Below, in pieces: positions 9,573 to 19,964 of a stretch of DNA of 64,000 bases; the first letter of the stretch is position 1, and every line of letters starts with the position of its first letter. The notes beneath the pieces are model-generated. The model was given only the letters and a program-made list of their open reading frames with translations, did not search any database and was not told the DNA's origin. Origin of the DNA: Reticulitermes speratus (lineage: Eukaryota; Arthropoda; Insecta; Blattodea; Rhinotermitidae). Position numbers and translations under genes: made by a program. Where the stretch lies: contig JAJKFL010000042.1 in the NCBI GenBank assembly GCA_021186555.1, forward strand, positions 42,321,980 to 42,385,979. Direction: 5' to 3'.

Positions 9573-12500
9573 GTAATTAATGTAGAGACAGCCTAGACCA
9601 TAGGTGGCCAGACTTTTGGACTCAGTGATCTACTCTGAAGACAGAAAATCTTTCGCGATCTACCATAGTACGTAATGTATTAATATTAGGTCAGATAGGC
9701 AAAGAAATGTAAAATAGCGTAATAACGTCAAACGTATAAAAGTTCAGCTGTTTCATTTATTAAAAATTGATCTTTTATAACTGAAAAAATTTACCATAAT
9801 TACAAGGCCTTTTTCATTAACCTTCCTATTGCGAAGTTGAGGCATGACACTGCTTATCTTGCGTTAGCTTACTGAAAGAGGGTTCATAATTACTTAGGCA
9901 CAAGTGAACGCAGTATTTTAAATGTTCATCAGTCAGATGGCTTCAGTATCTCGATTTAATTTTCTTCATCTAGGAGAAGGCTTCTTCGCTGATCCAAAAA
10001 ATGTTGTGAAACGAAGAGTTATTGATCTACTGAGGTGGCAAATAAATTTTGATAAGAGACCAAAAAGCGGCCGCGATCGACCGGTAGATTGCGATCAAAT
10101 ATTTGGCCACCTGTAGCCTAGACTGCAGCATGAGGTGTGCATCCGACAGACTACTGAGTGATCTGAGATTCTAACCATGTTGAATATTGAGGTTACGGTA
10201 TTCTGGTACGTGACGCCGTGTAGTTTGGTCGAGGAACCTGCCGCTACCACTCGTACGTAAGTTACATGACTGTGCCGCAGCATAGGTTGTTAGACAGGTA
10301 CCAATATTACGAAAAAACCTGCTACCCTAGCCTCACTATACAAAACATATGACACCGTGTAGTTTGATGGAGAAGTGCCATCTTATCGGAGCAATCCGCT
10401 GCCTCCGTGTTCAAGTAGTGGAAATGTGACACTGTTTAGTTTGGTAGGTAAGTACCAAAATTTCGGAGGAACCCGTATCAACCGACACGGCGTCATATTC
10501 TAGAAGACAGTAACTTAATTAATGTCTGTTTGTGTTTTGTCAGTAGCTGTCTTTATATCAAAGGGAATTACCAGATAAAAATACTGTATCTCTTGTCATT
10601 TCTTTCTCTGTTTTCTGAATACTGTGACACTTTGCATTTACACATGTTCTTTAAATACTACCCGTCTTGTCTGTGTTATGTCAGTAATATGATATTCAAT
10701 TACTGCTTTTAGTTCTAACACACAGAGAAATTAGTATCTAGCAGTAGTAACTCATTCCGGTTTTATGACAGTCAGTTGTAACATAATTCTCATGCTTTTG
10801 TATAAGCATTTTTCTAACATAAAATGTAATTTCAAAATAAACATTACAGAGAGAAACAAGTTCATGGCATTGCTTGTCTTTTAACATAGGAACGTGTACA
10901 CAATTCTCATTTTGTAAGGAGGCATTTTGAAGCCATGTAAGGATTACTGAAAGCCTGAAATCTTACAAAAGTGGGTAGGCTAGTCCTTGGCTTCTGGTAT
11001 CCTGTGAAATTCCAGAGAAGTGTCTTTGTGCTCACAACCTGTACGAAGGAGACAACTTGGAAGATCTAGGCGTAGATGAGATGATAATATTAAAATGGAT
11101 CTTAAAGAAATAAGATAGGGGAATTTAGACCCTGAAGGAAAGAGACCACTTAGAAGCTCTGGGTGTGGATGGGAGGATTACATTAAAATTGATCTTAAAG
11201 CAATAGAATACATTAATTTTCGACCTGAAGGAAAGAGATCACGTACAAGAACTATTTGTAGATAATGTTAAAATGGGTCTTAAAAGGTAAAGGATGAGAG
11301 GGTGTGGGTGGGATTCATTTGGCACAGGGATGGGATCAGTGGTGGTCTCTTGTGAATGTGGTGATGAACATTTGGGTTATGTAAAATGCAGGGAATGTTT
11401 TGAATAGCCGAGCAATTATGAGCGTTTCAAAAAAGACTGTGCTGCACAGGGTTAATTTGTTTTGTTTATGTTTGCACCATTCTGGTGATGAATTAAATGA
11501 ACAACACACAAGATGCTGGATAAGCTGGATCCTAGAGTGTGAGTGGCAACTACCAGCTTGGACATTCTTATTCAGGACAGCAGTATTCTTAACTGTTATA
11601 CATATAATTATTAATTATTTCAGCTGGTAACCCCACTGTTGCTTATGATGTGGCCATCAACTGTGAGTTCTACAAGAAAATAGAAAACAGCAAAGTATTT
11701 CTCACCTTCCTCCTTACTGTTGTGATGGAAGGTTTGAATGACAAGTACAGTCTTCATCTTCAGACAGAAGGTAAAGTATGTTCAGAGTTATGAAACCTCC
11801 CTACAGCTGTGTTATACAAGAAGGTATATGTTTCTCAGACACACTAATACATATGTGATTCAGTTGCTTGGTTGATACATTGCATGACATCGATAGATGA
11901 ATTACATACTTTGTATATGGATTGGTGGTGAGTCAGAACAACTTGAAAGTAGAGAAACAAGTTTTGTTCTCATCCAGGAGACTGGCTAACCTATCTGAGG
12001 TCCCTCACACTGTATTCTTGAGCCCCTGAGAACTACTACTGGGATAGTTCCTTAAAACAGACAATGAAGTGTTGTACATTATAGCAGACCGATAATCTAT
12101 AAACACTCCATAACCGATAAAATTGATGAGACATTGTTATATGTGACCAGCTTCAAATGGCAGACGTCTTCTACGGGTCTCACATTACTGTTAAAAGCAC
12201 ATGAAGATCAATGCTGAGACAAAGACGTGATTTTCAATGTGATGCCATTGAATGGCATCAAACTGTTACAGATTATGTGATTTTGAAGAACCGAAAGGTA
12301 ATGGGTGATCTACTTCCCCACCGCATAAGGCAGGGAGGACAAAGGAAGCCAGCCTGCCCCCTGATTCAGGAGATGACGCCACCCATACCTGCATCTATTC
12401 GTGAGCCACAATACAGGATCCGCCAAGAGCCACCACAGGCTGAGCTACCTGATTATTTGTTGGCAGAGTTCTTTATGAAAGACTTGGTATGTTGGAGAGC

Positions 12501-15334
12501 ATGTCAGTCTTAAATATTTAGATCTGCCAATGCTACACTGCTGATGGCCTGATTTTAACTTGGGGGTAATGTTATTAGTTTTGAAAATGACTGCAGCTGC
12601 CTCAGCTGCGTCATGAACATGCACTGTTACAGCAGTGCAAAAGAGGGTCAACCTATACACAGCATGATTCATGAGTTAATGTCTTAATTCAGTTAAGTTA
12701 TTACACAAAATTCTAATTTCTGAATTCACAATAAATACTCAACTTGACCACCCTCAGCCTCAGTACATATCCTGAAAAATCAGCTGTATAGTTTGCTTGT
12801 GTTCATCTGAATTGTCCTTTTCACAGGTTGCAGCATCCAAAATCTTGTGTTTCCATGTTTTGATTGTACATAAGGTATTTAATGTGTCCCACGGGGGGTT
12901 TCAGGTCCAGAGATCTGGATTTCAGTACTGTGGATCACCACAACTGGATCTACTGACCAGGAAGTGATAATTGAGATATGTTGCCACAGACATTGCAAGA
13001 TGTGTACTGAGGCTGAGGTTGGTCATTTTGAACATTTTTCTTAAATTCATCAACAAAGGCTTCACATAAGTACTTGTTTGCTTTGTTCTTTATTTATTTA
13101 TTTGTTTATTTATTCATTTTCGTTCAGAACTGGACATATGTTTATGTGAAATTTATGGCTGTGAATGATCTCATCACTAATCTCCTGAAATTAACATAAA
13201 GCTATGAATCATCACGTATATAAAAACACAAGGGATGCAATTATGTTGTTATTCTGCTCACATCACATATAGCAAGTTGTTCTACAGTATGTAATACCAG
13301 GTGGCAGTGATTTCCATAAACAGTGTCATACAGATTACGGATGGTACCACTAGCTGGCAGGACCACCAACCAACAGTAACTGCCAGAAAGAGATTTATGT
13401 AGTTGATAGTGTGCATGTTCAGTGAAATAATATGAAAATGTAATGGCTCAGTGGAGGAGCATACAGTGGAAACGGTAGCTAGAGATTAGTACTATTTATT
13501 TCAAATGCTTGCTGTACTGCTAGATGATGTAACAAGATAGGAAGCTGTTCAATACATTTCCAACCATTTGTTTTATTTTTGACAGCATTCCTAATGTACT
13601 TGGAAATATTTAAAAAAATGTGAATGTGGACAATGGGGATTATGATAATTATGTTGAAATAATAGCTATGAATGAAATCTGTAAACTGTCTATTGGTGTT
13701 TATTTTGTATCTGAAGTCCAAATCACTCAACCACCAACTGTCATAGGTGGTCAAGTTCTGACTGAAACAAATGTTTCTCTCTTACTAGTGTAGACTGTGT
13801 TAAGTGTTTCTGATACAGCTCATTTTAACAGTTTCTAGAATGTATTTACAGAAGTCCACGTTGCTGCATCCTCAAACTGTTCATCCACCATTCTTCATCA
13901 TTCTGACACCCTTCATTCAGCTCTGTGTGTCTTTATCAAATGATAAATGACTAAGAAACATTCAGGATCCGTCGTATCACAATCTCGCTTTGAAAGAGGC
14001 TACGGACATGTCGTAAGACAGACTACAGAATGAATGACGTATCACAATCCTTGTGCCATATATAAGTAAGATATTCAGTGGAACATTATTGTCTTGATCT
14101 TTTCATGTTCTGTAACAGACAAGTAGCCATGGTCTGACACTAGATGTTGGAGAAGATCGAATTGTTTTGGACAGTCCTGGACTAGTTGGCCAGCGGGCTT
14201 ACAAACTGGATGTGTTCATACCATATTCAGTAGACCAGAACAGGTGCTCTGCCAGCTTCAATACTGACACAAAGGTAAAATAGTTTAATTAAAAAGACTT
14301 CACTGTAAATGCTAGTACTGTGTAACTGGCTCAAAACAGGATATCCCTTTTGAGTAGTGCAAACTGTAAAGTGATTGGCTACAGAATAGATGTCAGGAGT
14401 TCAAATCCTGTAGTTGTGTGAGGTTCTCCTCGTGGTGATGACTTGAAGACTGCAGTCTGTAAGATGTATCATCATGTACTCTGGCATAAATTTACTGACA
14501 TATCAGAAGAGTCTGCTACCTCTGTCTTGAGGGTAGAAGAAGGTTACGATAATGGGTTCCTCTGAAATATTGATAAACATGTACGGGACTGCAGATCACA
14601 TCTTCCTGTAGATGTTTAGGGAGTCTTCTTTTAGCCATTGAATCAAGTCTGATTCTCAGACCATACCATGGGGTACAATGATAAAATAGCCAGAGCATAA
14701 AGCTGACCATTCACAGTTACATATTGCTGAGGAGTAAAATATCTGTAACTTTCACTGTGAACCTCATATACACCTTCGTAACACTTTGCTTAGCTGAGGC
14801 AGCTTTGCCCTTCCTTTTGTGTTCTCTTGACCACTAAAAATCACTTCGAAGCAATGTGGATAGGTGTCCTTTAATCTGGGCATCTGTGGCAATGGTTTCT
14901 GTTGACTGTGGATACAATGCATGGTCTGATTGGATGTTTGCCATATAGTAGAAAGTACCACACCCCTTTCTACGACTGGAAAAAAAAAACACCTGTGTTT
15001 GCTGATGACAGACAGGTCGGTTGGGAAGTTGTGTGAAACGTAAGCATGACAGGTAAATATACAAAAAATATGCTGGCAGTTCCTGCTAATTGTGTAATTA
15101 AAGAGTGGTACATACTTAAATGTTATGCTATACAGTTGTCCCATTCCTTTTAGTTTTTTGAAAAAATGTTAATTCCAGTTTAATAAAACTGCCCCATCTC
15201 TGTCACCTAACTAATATAATATTAGTATTGTATTGCATGAAACCAATCAAAATGGCATGAATGAAATATTTTAATATAACATTTCTTATTTTCAGATCCT
15301 CACTCTAAAAATGCCAGTTATTGCTACAAATTAG
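9387..15334 (+). CDS. PIH1D1: PIH1 domain-containing protein 1 (5'-partial, five exons)
   Basis: Spliced coding sequence 9387-9572, 11624-11770, 12272-12486, 14119-14274, 15296-15334. All junctions are GT-AG and the phases agree, giving 246 residues to the stop. Family knowledge: PIH1D1 is a subunit of the R2TP complex (RUVBL1/2, RPAP3, PIH1D1), an HSP90 co-chaperone that helps assemble snoRNPs, RNA polymerases and PIKK kinases. Its PIH1 domain binds phosphorylated acidic client motifs and its C-terminal CS-like domain binds RPAP3. Visible here: GMCVKTHTEEGDKVFINVCH and FRVPMSIGEGHAE of the PIH1 core, AYDVAIN.EFYKK, EGLNDKYSL, LKNRKVMG, then a linker, and GLTLDVGEDRIVL of the CS-like domain with the C-terminus LTLKMPVIATN. 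The human protein is 290 residues, so about 50-60 N-terminal residues are missing. They must lie in unrecognised exons upstream, since the first exon here starts mid-codon. The lysines of CVKT and KVFIN correspond to the phosphopeptide-binding lysines. No lesion seen. Confidence 0.93.
9599..10115. mobile_element. Non-autonomous hAT element in PIH1D1 intron
   Basis: A perfect 8-bp target duplication GCCTAGAC lies at 9591-9598 and 10116-10123. The ends are inverted (CATAGGTGGCCA left; TACAGGTGGCCA right, read inward), extended by GATCTAC/GATCGC motifs near both ends. The 64-codon plus-strand ORF inside (9922-10116) is not a recognisable transposase. Confidence 0.85.
10160..10508. repeat. Foldback-family repeat cluster
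   Basis: Three partial copies of the family whose hallmark is TTCTGGGATGTGACGCCGTG followed by TAGTTTGGT: near 10200-10245, 10345-10410 and 10425-10500. The last ends in the inverted form CGACACGGCGTCATATTCTAGAAGAC. CCTCCG and TTTCGGAGGAACC remnants of the central block are present but too decayed to score as a hammerhead-like core. Confidence 0.65.
11040..11415 (+). mobile_element. LINE 3' tail, decayed, with internal partial triplication
   Basis: GGAGACAACTTGGAAGATCTAGG..GATAATATTAAAATGGATCTTAAAG is followed by two further degenerate versions of the same segment (from about 11130 and 11222). Only then does the GGATTCATTTGGCACAGGGATGG and GTGAATGTGGTGATGAAC end occur. All lies in the first visible PIH1D1 intron. 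Confidence 0.6.
11624..11770 (+). CDS. PIH1D1: PIH1D1 exon: middle of PIH1 domain
   Basis: Acceptor TTAATTATTTCAG ends at 11623; donor GAAG|GTAAAG begins at 11771. Encodes GNPTVAYDVAINCEFYKK and VVMEGLNDKYSLHLQTE, the conserved AYDVA.N..F and EGL.DKY segments of the PIH1 fold. Ends with one base of a split codon. Confidence 0.93.
12272..12486 (+). CDS. PIH1D1: PIH1D1 exon: end of PIH1 domain and linker
   Basis: Acceptor AACTGTTACAG ends at 12271; donor GACTTG|GTATGT begins at 12487. The frame is open further upstream, but that part is intronic. Encodes LKNRKVMGDLLPHRIRQ, then a Pro/Gln-rich linker, then ELPDYLLAEF, the first strand of the CS-like domain. Ends in phase 0. Confidence 0.9.
14119..14274 (+). 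CDS. PIH1D1: PIH1D1 exon: CS-like domain
   Basis: Acceptor TTCTGTAACAG ends at 14118; donor ACAAAG|GTAAAA begins at 14275; 52 whole codons. Encodes GLTLDVGEDRIVL and YKLDVFIPYSVDQ, characteristic of the PIH1D1 C-terminal CS-like fold. It is too short to stand out in an ORF scan and was found by eye from the family pattern. Confidence 0.9.
14330..14500 (+). repeat. Possible decayed tRNA-derived SINE
   Basis: AGTAGTGCAAACTGTAAAGTGATTGGCTAC..CAGGAGTTCAAATCCTGTAG resembles a tRNA T-arm with B box GTTCAAATCC. The rest matches none of the SINE bodies in this window closely. Confidence 0.3.
15296..15334 (+). CDS. PIH1D1: PIH1D1 terminal exon
   Basis: Acceptor CTTATTTTCAG ends at 15295; thirteen codons in phase 0 encode ILTLKMPVIATN and a TAG stop at 15332-15334. 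The LTLKMPV ending is the typical PIH1D1 C-terminus. Confidence 0.88.
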   Translation: MLTLKMPVIATN

Positions 15335-15464
15335 GAATGGACAGTTGGCCTTCTAATCACTGTGGTACTTTCTTTTTGAATTCCTGTCAGTTGCGTGACA
15401 TATGAAAAGAGTAAGTCAATATGTGTTCATACAATTGCTTTTCATGTGTTGTGTAATGATTGTG

Positions 15465-15497
15465 AATAAAATGTCAAAACTGTAACAAACAAATAAA
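15465..15497 (+). promoter_or_regulatory. Polyadenylation signals for PIH1D1
   Basis: AATAAA occurs at 15465-15470 and again at 15492-15497, about 130 and 160 bases after the PIH1D1 stop. Either would give a short 3' UTR. Confidence 0.6.
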
Positions 15498-15499
15498 AC

Positions 15500-16050
15500 A
15501 ATATACAGTTTATATAATCTTCCTTATTCTACATGTTTTTCTTTGTCATGTTTTTTTTTTTTGGTAAGATTTATCTCAGAACAGGGATCTGGAAATAAAA
15601 CTATAATCATAAAACAAAATACCTTAAATGGCATTATAAAGAATAATTTCAGTAAACAAATATCATAAAGAAAAATTATAGTACACAATATCACAGCAAA
15701 AGCAAATTTTAAATACTGTAGTGAGGCCCTGGTATTGATAAAAGGAACATCAAAGAACTGGAAGCAGCTCAAATGCATTTCCATGACCTTTGCTGTATAT
15801 TAAGAGGCTAGATCACAAATGAAGTACAGATATCATAAACAGTGAAATGTTCCAAATATTATCTGTGAAATGGAAGACTGCTAAAATAATCAACTGTCAC
15901 GCATATGAGTACATAGAGTGAAGGTAAAATACCGAGTCTGGGACTGGAATATAAACCAATGAGATGAGTGGAGCCCACATAATAAAATTCAGCTTCCTTT
16001 TAAGCTCATAGAATGTGATTCAATTGAAACATGCTAATGAAAATATGAAC
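15500..16050. other. No recognisable feature
   Basis: AT-rich sequence after PIH1D1. The 86-codon minus ORF (15524-15784) is low-complexity and has no recognisable family. Confidence 0.4.
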
Positions 16051-16065
16051 ATTACCTCTTCACAA

Positions 16066-16333
16066 TGTGGGTCGGGATAGCGTAGTCGGTATAGCGACTC
16101 GCTACGGGCTGGACGGTCTGGGGTTCGAATTCCGGCGGGGGCGAGATTTTCCGCAGCCGTCCAGACCGGCCCTGGGGCCACCCAGCCTCCTATGCAATGG
16201 GTACCGCGTCTCTTTCCCGGGGGTAAAGCGGCCGGGGCGTGGAGTTGACCCCCCCCCCTCATCTAGTGCCAGGGTTAAAGAAAGAGTAGAGCTCTGGGCC
16301 TTCATGGCCCATTCTAGGGAGAACTTTACCTTT
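16066..16333 (+). mobile_element. tRNA-derived SINE, family 1, with target duplication
   Basis: Well-preserved copy: GGGATAGCGTAGTCGGTATAG (A-box region), GGGGTTCGAATTCC (B box), CCGTCCAGACCGGCCCTGGGG, TTTCCCGGGGGTAAAGCGG, GGGCCTTCATGGCCC. A 14-bp target duplication TTACCTCTTCACAA lies at 16052-16065 and 16334-16347, so this is a retroposed insertion. Overlapping ORFs on both strands are repeat-derived. Confidence 0.9.
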
Positions 16334-16768
16334 TTACCTCTTCACAAGACTCGAAGTAGAACTTCAGTGCTTTCTTTTCAAACGTTAACATTCTTCTCCT
16401 TCATAAGCTATGCCAGATGAATATGTTTTCGGATTTCATTTTTGGCGCCAGAGGTGGCATTGCAATGTTGACAGTGTGCTCTGCCATCTAGTGGAGGAGT
16501 TTTTAAACAAGACAGTCGGTCGATAACAAAACTTGTCTCCTCAGCCGACTATTAATAATCGAAATCTCGATCAAGAATTTTGATTAAAAAGTGGCTTCTC
16601 TTACAAACATCTGTTCAAGATAACTTTTGTCTTTCTGTATACAAGTATGTCTTAGATACTCAAGTCAGTAGAAATATATATGCAATAAAGGAATCTTTAC
16701 ATAAAATCGTGATCCGACAAATGTACACTCTTCATTATCTGCTATTTAATACAGTCTATATTAAAAAT

Positions 16769-16813
16769 AATCCAACATGTTTCGAACTATGTTACAGTTC
16801 ATCTTCAGGGACT
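16769..16813 (-). ncRNA. Hammerhead-like ribozyme motif
   Basis: Minus-strand order: AGTCC, CTGAAGA, one extra base, GAACT-loop-AGTTC (5-bp stem II), GAAAC, ATG TT, GGATT. AGTCC and GGATT can pair (one G-U) as stem I. The core CUGANGA..GAAA..UH is that of hammerhead ribozymes, except for the unpaired base before stem II. Activity is not shown. Confidence 0.5.
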
Positions 16814-16859
16814 CAATTGTTTATTACACCAGCTATAGATGTATGGTACTCATTAAAAT

Positions 16860-17430
16860 ATATAAGTTAGGTAGATAAAATGTCGCTAACTGTGTTGAGT
16901 TTGTGGAAGGAATCTTTGTAGATCACTCCAACGAAGAAGTTAAATAACTGCACTCTTATATGCAAACATTAGAGAAACTGTATGTATTGGTTTAAGAGAG
17001 AGTGGATTCCCTTTTCGGAATATTAATGGGTATTTTTCTTTTCTTTGCTTTAATTGTGCCGTATGTCCTGAAGAAATTGTGTAGCTTTGAAGAAAGGGAG
17101 AGTAAGTAGCCTGAATATTAAGAATAATAGTGGGAAGCATGTACACAAGTAGACTTGCTATTTTTTGTGCTATTTCACAGTTATAATAAGGTACTGAAAC
17201 GGGATCATGGAAGTAGTACAGCCTGTCACCGTCTTAAGATCGAACCAAGAGCCTTTCGAATACTAAACATACTGTACTGCTATTTTCGGTGAGAAAATGT
17301 GTAAATGCGTCGAAAATGTGTCCACTGTTGTTTGCTTTTAAGTGGGACAAGTTCTCAGACAAATTCACCTTGTAGTTTACATCCTGTTAGAGGATCGTGG
17401 CAAGTAGTCGAGAGTTTTGTGTGTGTGTGT
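16860..17430. other. No recognisable feature
   Basis: No gene or clear repeat seen, apart from a short (TG)n run at 17420-17435. Confidence 0.35.
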
Positions 17431-17437
17431 GTGTGGT

Positions 17438-17690
17438 GAAGGGCCCCGCAGCAGATGCTACGGACGCACTGCAGCCTTGAGGCTTATTGTGCAACCCTGT
17501 GATGACGATGATTAGTATTTTTTTCGTTTTTCCTTGTAATGGAGCACCAGTGGAATGAAATTGACAGGGGAAAACCGAAGTACTCGGGGAAAAACCTGTC
17601 TCTGTGCCACTTTGTCCACCACAAATCTCACAAGGACTGACCCGGGATCGAAATCGGGCCTCCGAGTCGAGAGTTATTTACATATTACCC
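17438..17690 (-). repeat. tRNA-derived SINE, family 3
   Basis: Reverse complement carries CGGAGGCCCGATTTCGATCCCGG (B box), TTGTGGTGGACAAAGTGGCAC, GGTTTTTCCCCGAGTACTTC and CCACTGGTGCTCCATTA, matching the copy at 38889. The far end, TGCTGCGGGGCCCTTC, also matches. Confidence 0.75.
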
Positions 17691-17699
17691 TCTTGTCGC

Positions 17700-18160
17700 A
17701 ACATTTTAAATAAGCCTATTTGCTAAAGTTACTTTCCGATTATGCTGTACAGATTTTACGTTACGTACTTCTATGTGTGGCACTTTAACCTGAAAAATTC
17801 CATTCTGCAATTTAACTAACCAACCTGGTACACTTGACCGTGATATCTCAAAGTTCTTCGTTGAATTTGTTCCTGATACTGTAAGTAAATATGGCTCAGT
17901 GTTTTGCAGTCCCAGACGAAAATAGACTTGCCGCCGCCTCCTCGCCCCCCCCCCCCCTCCCCTCACAATCGACATCATCTCTTCGTGTTTACGATGAAAG
18001 AAGTTCATTTCTGGCTTCCTGGTTTCTGCCTCCAAAAATTTACTTCACTTAGGGGGTTAAGCCGACCCTTCCTATAAATCTTCTTTGATTTGTTTTTAGC
18101 AGTAAATTTATGTAGTCTAGTGGCATTTATTTTCTCCAGAATTTTTCTATAACCTCTGCG
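17700..18160. other. No recognisable feature
   Basis: Contains a C-rich run (CCCCCCCCCCCC near 17946) and minus-strand ORFs of 109 and 67 codons without a recognisable family. Confidence 0.35.
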
Positions 18161-18164
18161 TAAT

Positions 18165-18400
18165 GCCATGAAGGCATATAGGGGGAATAGAGGTATAGCT
18201 CCACTCACTCCGAACCTCAGTGCTAGATGGAGGTGTCAACATCACGCCCCTGACGCTTTACTCCCACAAAAGGACCCCGCTACCTGTTGAATAGGAGGCT
18301 GGGGGGCCCCAGAGCCGGTCTGCACGGTTTGAAGAACATAAAAAATCTCTTTGCCTCTACCGGAAATTGAACCCCGGACCGTCCTGCCCGGTATAACCTC
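18165..18400 (-). repeat. tRNA-derived SINE, family 1
   Basis: Reverse complement shows GGTCCGGGGTTCAATTTCCGG, GCAGACCGGCTCTGGGGCCCC, TCAACAGGTAGCGGGGTCCTT, GTAAAGCGTCAGGGGCGTGATGTTGACACCTCCATCTAGC and GCCTTCATGGCATTA. The tRNA head is cut short. Confidence 0.75.
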
Positions 18401-18662
18401 TGCGTATATTTTAAAAGCATTGTTATTATAGTTTAATTCTTTACCAGTCATTAAGAAGCCCTAACAGCCACCCTTCCCCATCTTTAAATAAATATAGTAA
18501 TCAACAATGGCTGCCTTTGTCGTAAGCAACACGTGCCTGCTAGTGTCGACCTTCCTTCTTCAACCAAAATCCTCGCATCTCGAAACAGCTTTAGTCGATT
18601 GAGAGGATGGAAATGCGCTTCTTCCTTGACCTACAAGAATAAAGGTAGAAAGGAAGGAGGAT

Positions 18663-18975
18663 GTTGTCCAGTGAACACAAAAGACCGTGCGAACACGGAG
18701 GACCAAACGAACACGAAGTACCGTGCGAACGCTAAAGTCGGTATGAACACGAAGCACCGTGCGAACATGAAGGACCGAACGAACACGAAGTACCGTGCGA
18801 ACACGAAGGACCGAACGAACACGAAGTACCGTGCGAACACGGACCGAACGAACACGAAGTACCATGCGAACACGGACCGAACAAACACGAAGTACCGTGC
18901 GAACACGAAAGTCGGTATGAACACGAAGCACCAAACGGACACCAAAGACCGTACGAACACGAAGGACCGTATTTG
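18663..18975 (+). repeat. Minisatellite, 18-bp unit
   Basis: Tandem GAACACGAAGTACCGTGC and its variant GAACACGAAGGACCGAAC alternate, with some 15-bp units. The period is a multiple of three and the unit lacks stops in several frames. ORFs of 172 (plus), 151 and 115 codons (minus) therefore run through it. They are products of the repeat: nothing indicates a gene. Confidence 0.9.
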
Positions 18976-19139
18976 CATCTGCGCTGCTTCCAGTCTTTCT
19001 CTGTCGCTGTTTCATTGTTCAGGTATGAGAAAACACACTCACTTTCACTGAGAAATCGCTCTTAACGGCGTGGAAAAGGTCATCCCTACAATACATAATT
19101 TGGGCAATTATGGTCTTCATGCCATGATAAGTGGGTCCC

Positions 19140-19300
19140 TGTCACCACGGCATGGGTGGGTGGCGGGCTCTTGTGAATGCAGTAATGAACCTTCGGGTTC
19201 CATAACACGTGGGGAATGTCTTGACTAGCTGACGACCTGTTAGCTTCTCAAGAAGGACTCTGCTCCATGCAGTTAGTTAGTTAGTTAGTTAGTTATGGTC
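19140..19300 (+). mobile_element. LINE 3' tail, 5'-truncated
   Basis: GTGGCGGGCTCTTGTGAATG, GTAATGAACCTTCGGGTTCC, GGGGAATGTCTTGACTAGCTG, ACTTCTCAAGAAGGACTCTGCTCC, then (AGTT)n at 19277-19296. Only the last coding residues and the tail remain. Confidence 0.8.
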
Positions 19301-19594
19301 TTCATGAGTGATTTCAAAGTGCTTCCTATACTAACAAAAACAGAAACTGAAGTAATGTTGTAACTTGGATTTTGGTACTGGAGGAGCTTTCTAAAGGCCA
19401 GAAAAGGTGACTGTAACATCGTAACTCCGTTAAAATGCGTATGTACTGCCATTTCTTTTATTACAAAACGGAATGGCTGAGAACACCAAATATTTGTGGC
19501 GTAATATCAAAATGATATGGTACTCTTAATGTACCGATTTTTATAATGCTAAATATTCAACCAAGGCAAACCCCCCCCCCCCCCAAAAAAAAAT

Positions 19595-19905
19595 ATGATA
19601 AATCAAAAACAACTGGAGAACGTGACATATTTTAACTGTTTGGGTATCATGACAACAAATGATGCAAGATGTACACGTGAAATTAAATCCAGTATTGCCA
19701 TGGCAAAAGCAGCATTCAACAAGAAGAAGACTTTCGCCGGCAAAGGACTTAAATCTAAGGAAGAAACTAGCAAAGTGCTACATTTGGAGCATAGCTTTGT
19801 ATGGTGCTGAAACGTGGACACTTCGGAAAGTAGATCAGAAGTATCTGGAAAGTTTTGAAATGTGGTGCTGAGAAGAATGGAGAAGATAATCTGCATTATT
19901 TTATT
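19595..19905 (+). mobile_element. LINE reverse-transcriptase C-terminal fragment
   Basis: Frames give LENVTYFNCLG, NDARCTREIKSSIAMAKAAF, then after frameshifts LNLRKKLAKCYIWSIALYGAET and WTLRKVDQKYLESFEMWCWRRMEKI. This is the post-catalytic region of an endonuclease-reverse transcriptase LINE common in arthropods. It is a different family from the DWIDLAQD tail. No catalytic motif remains. Confidence 0.8.
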
Positions 19906-19964
19906 ATGGTAGAATACTTGACATAATATCCATATTCCTTTTCACTTTGCTGTTTCTAAATAAC

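Noticed and set aside
16066..16140. True tRNA genes at this and other A-box/B-box sites
   Set aside because: Each is followed by the same non-tRNA body, several have target duplications, and acceptor stems do not close. They are SINE heads.
16067..16420. 117-codon ORF and similar ORFs at 30007, 32726, 37467 and 40687
   Set aside because: They lie within SINE copies and occur in both orientations of the repeat.
18533..19051. 172-codon ORF as a repeat-protein gene
   Set aside because: It is open only because the minisatellite unit is a multiple of three without stops. The opposite strand is equally open, and there is no promoter or splice context.
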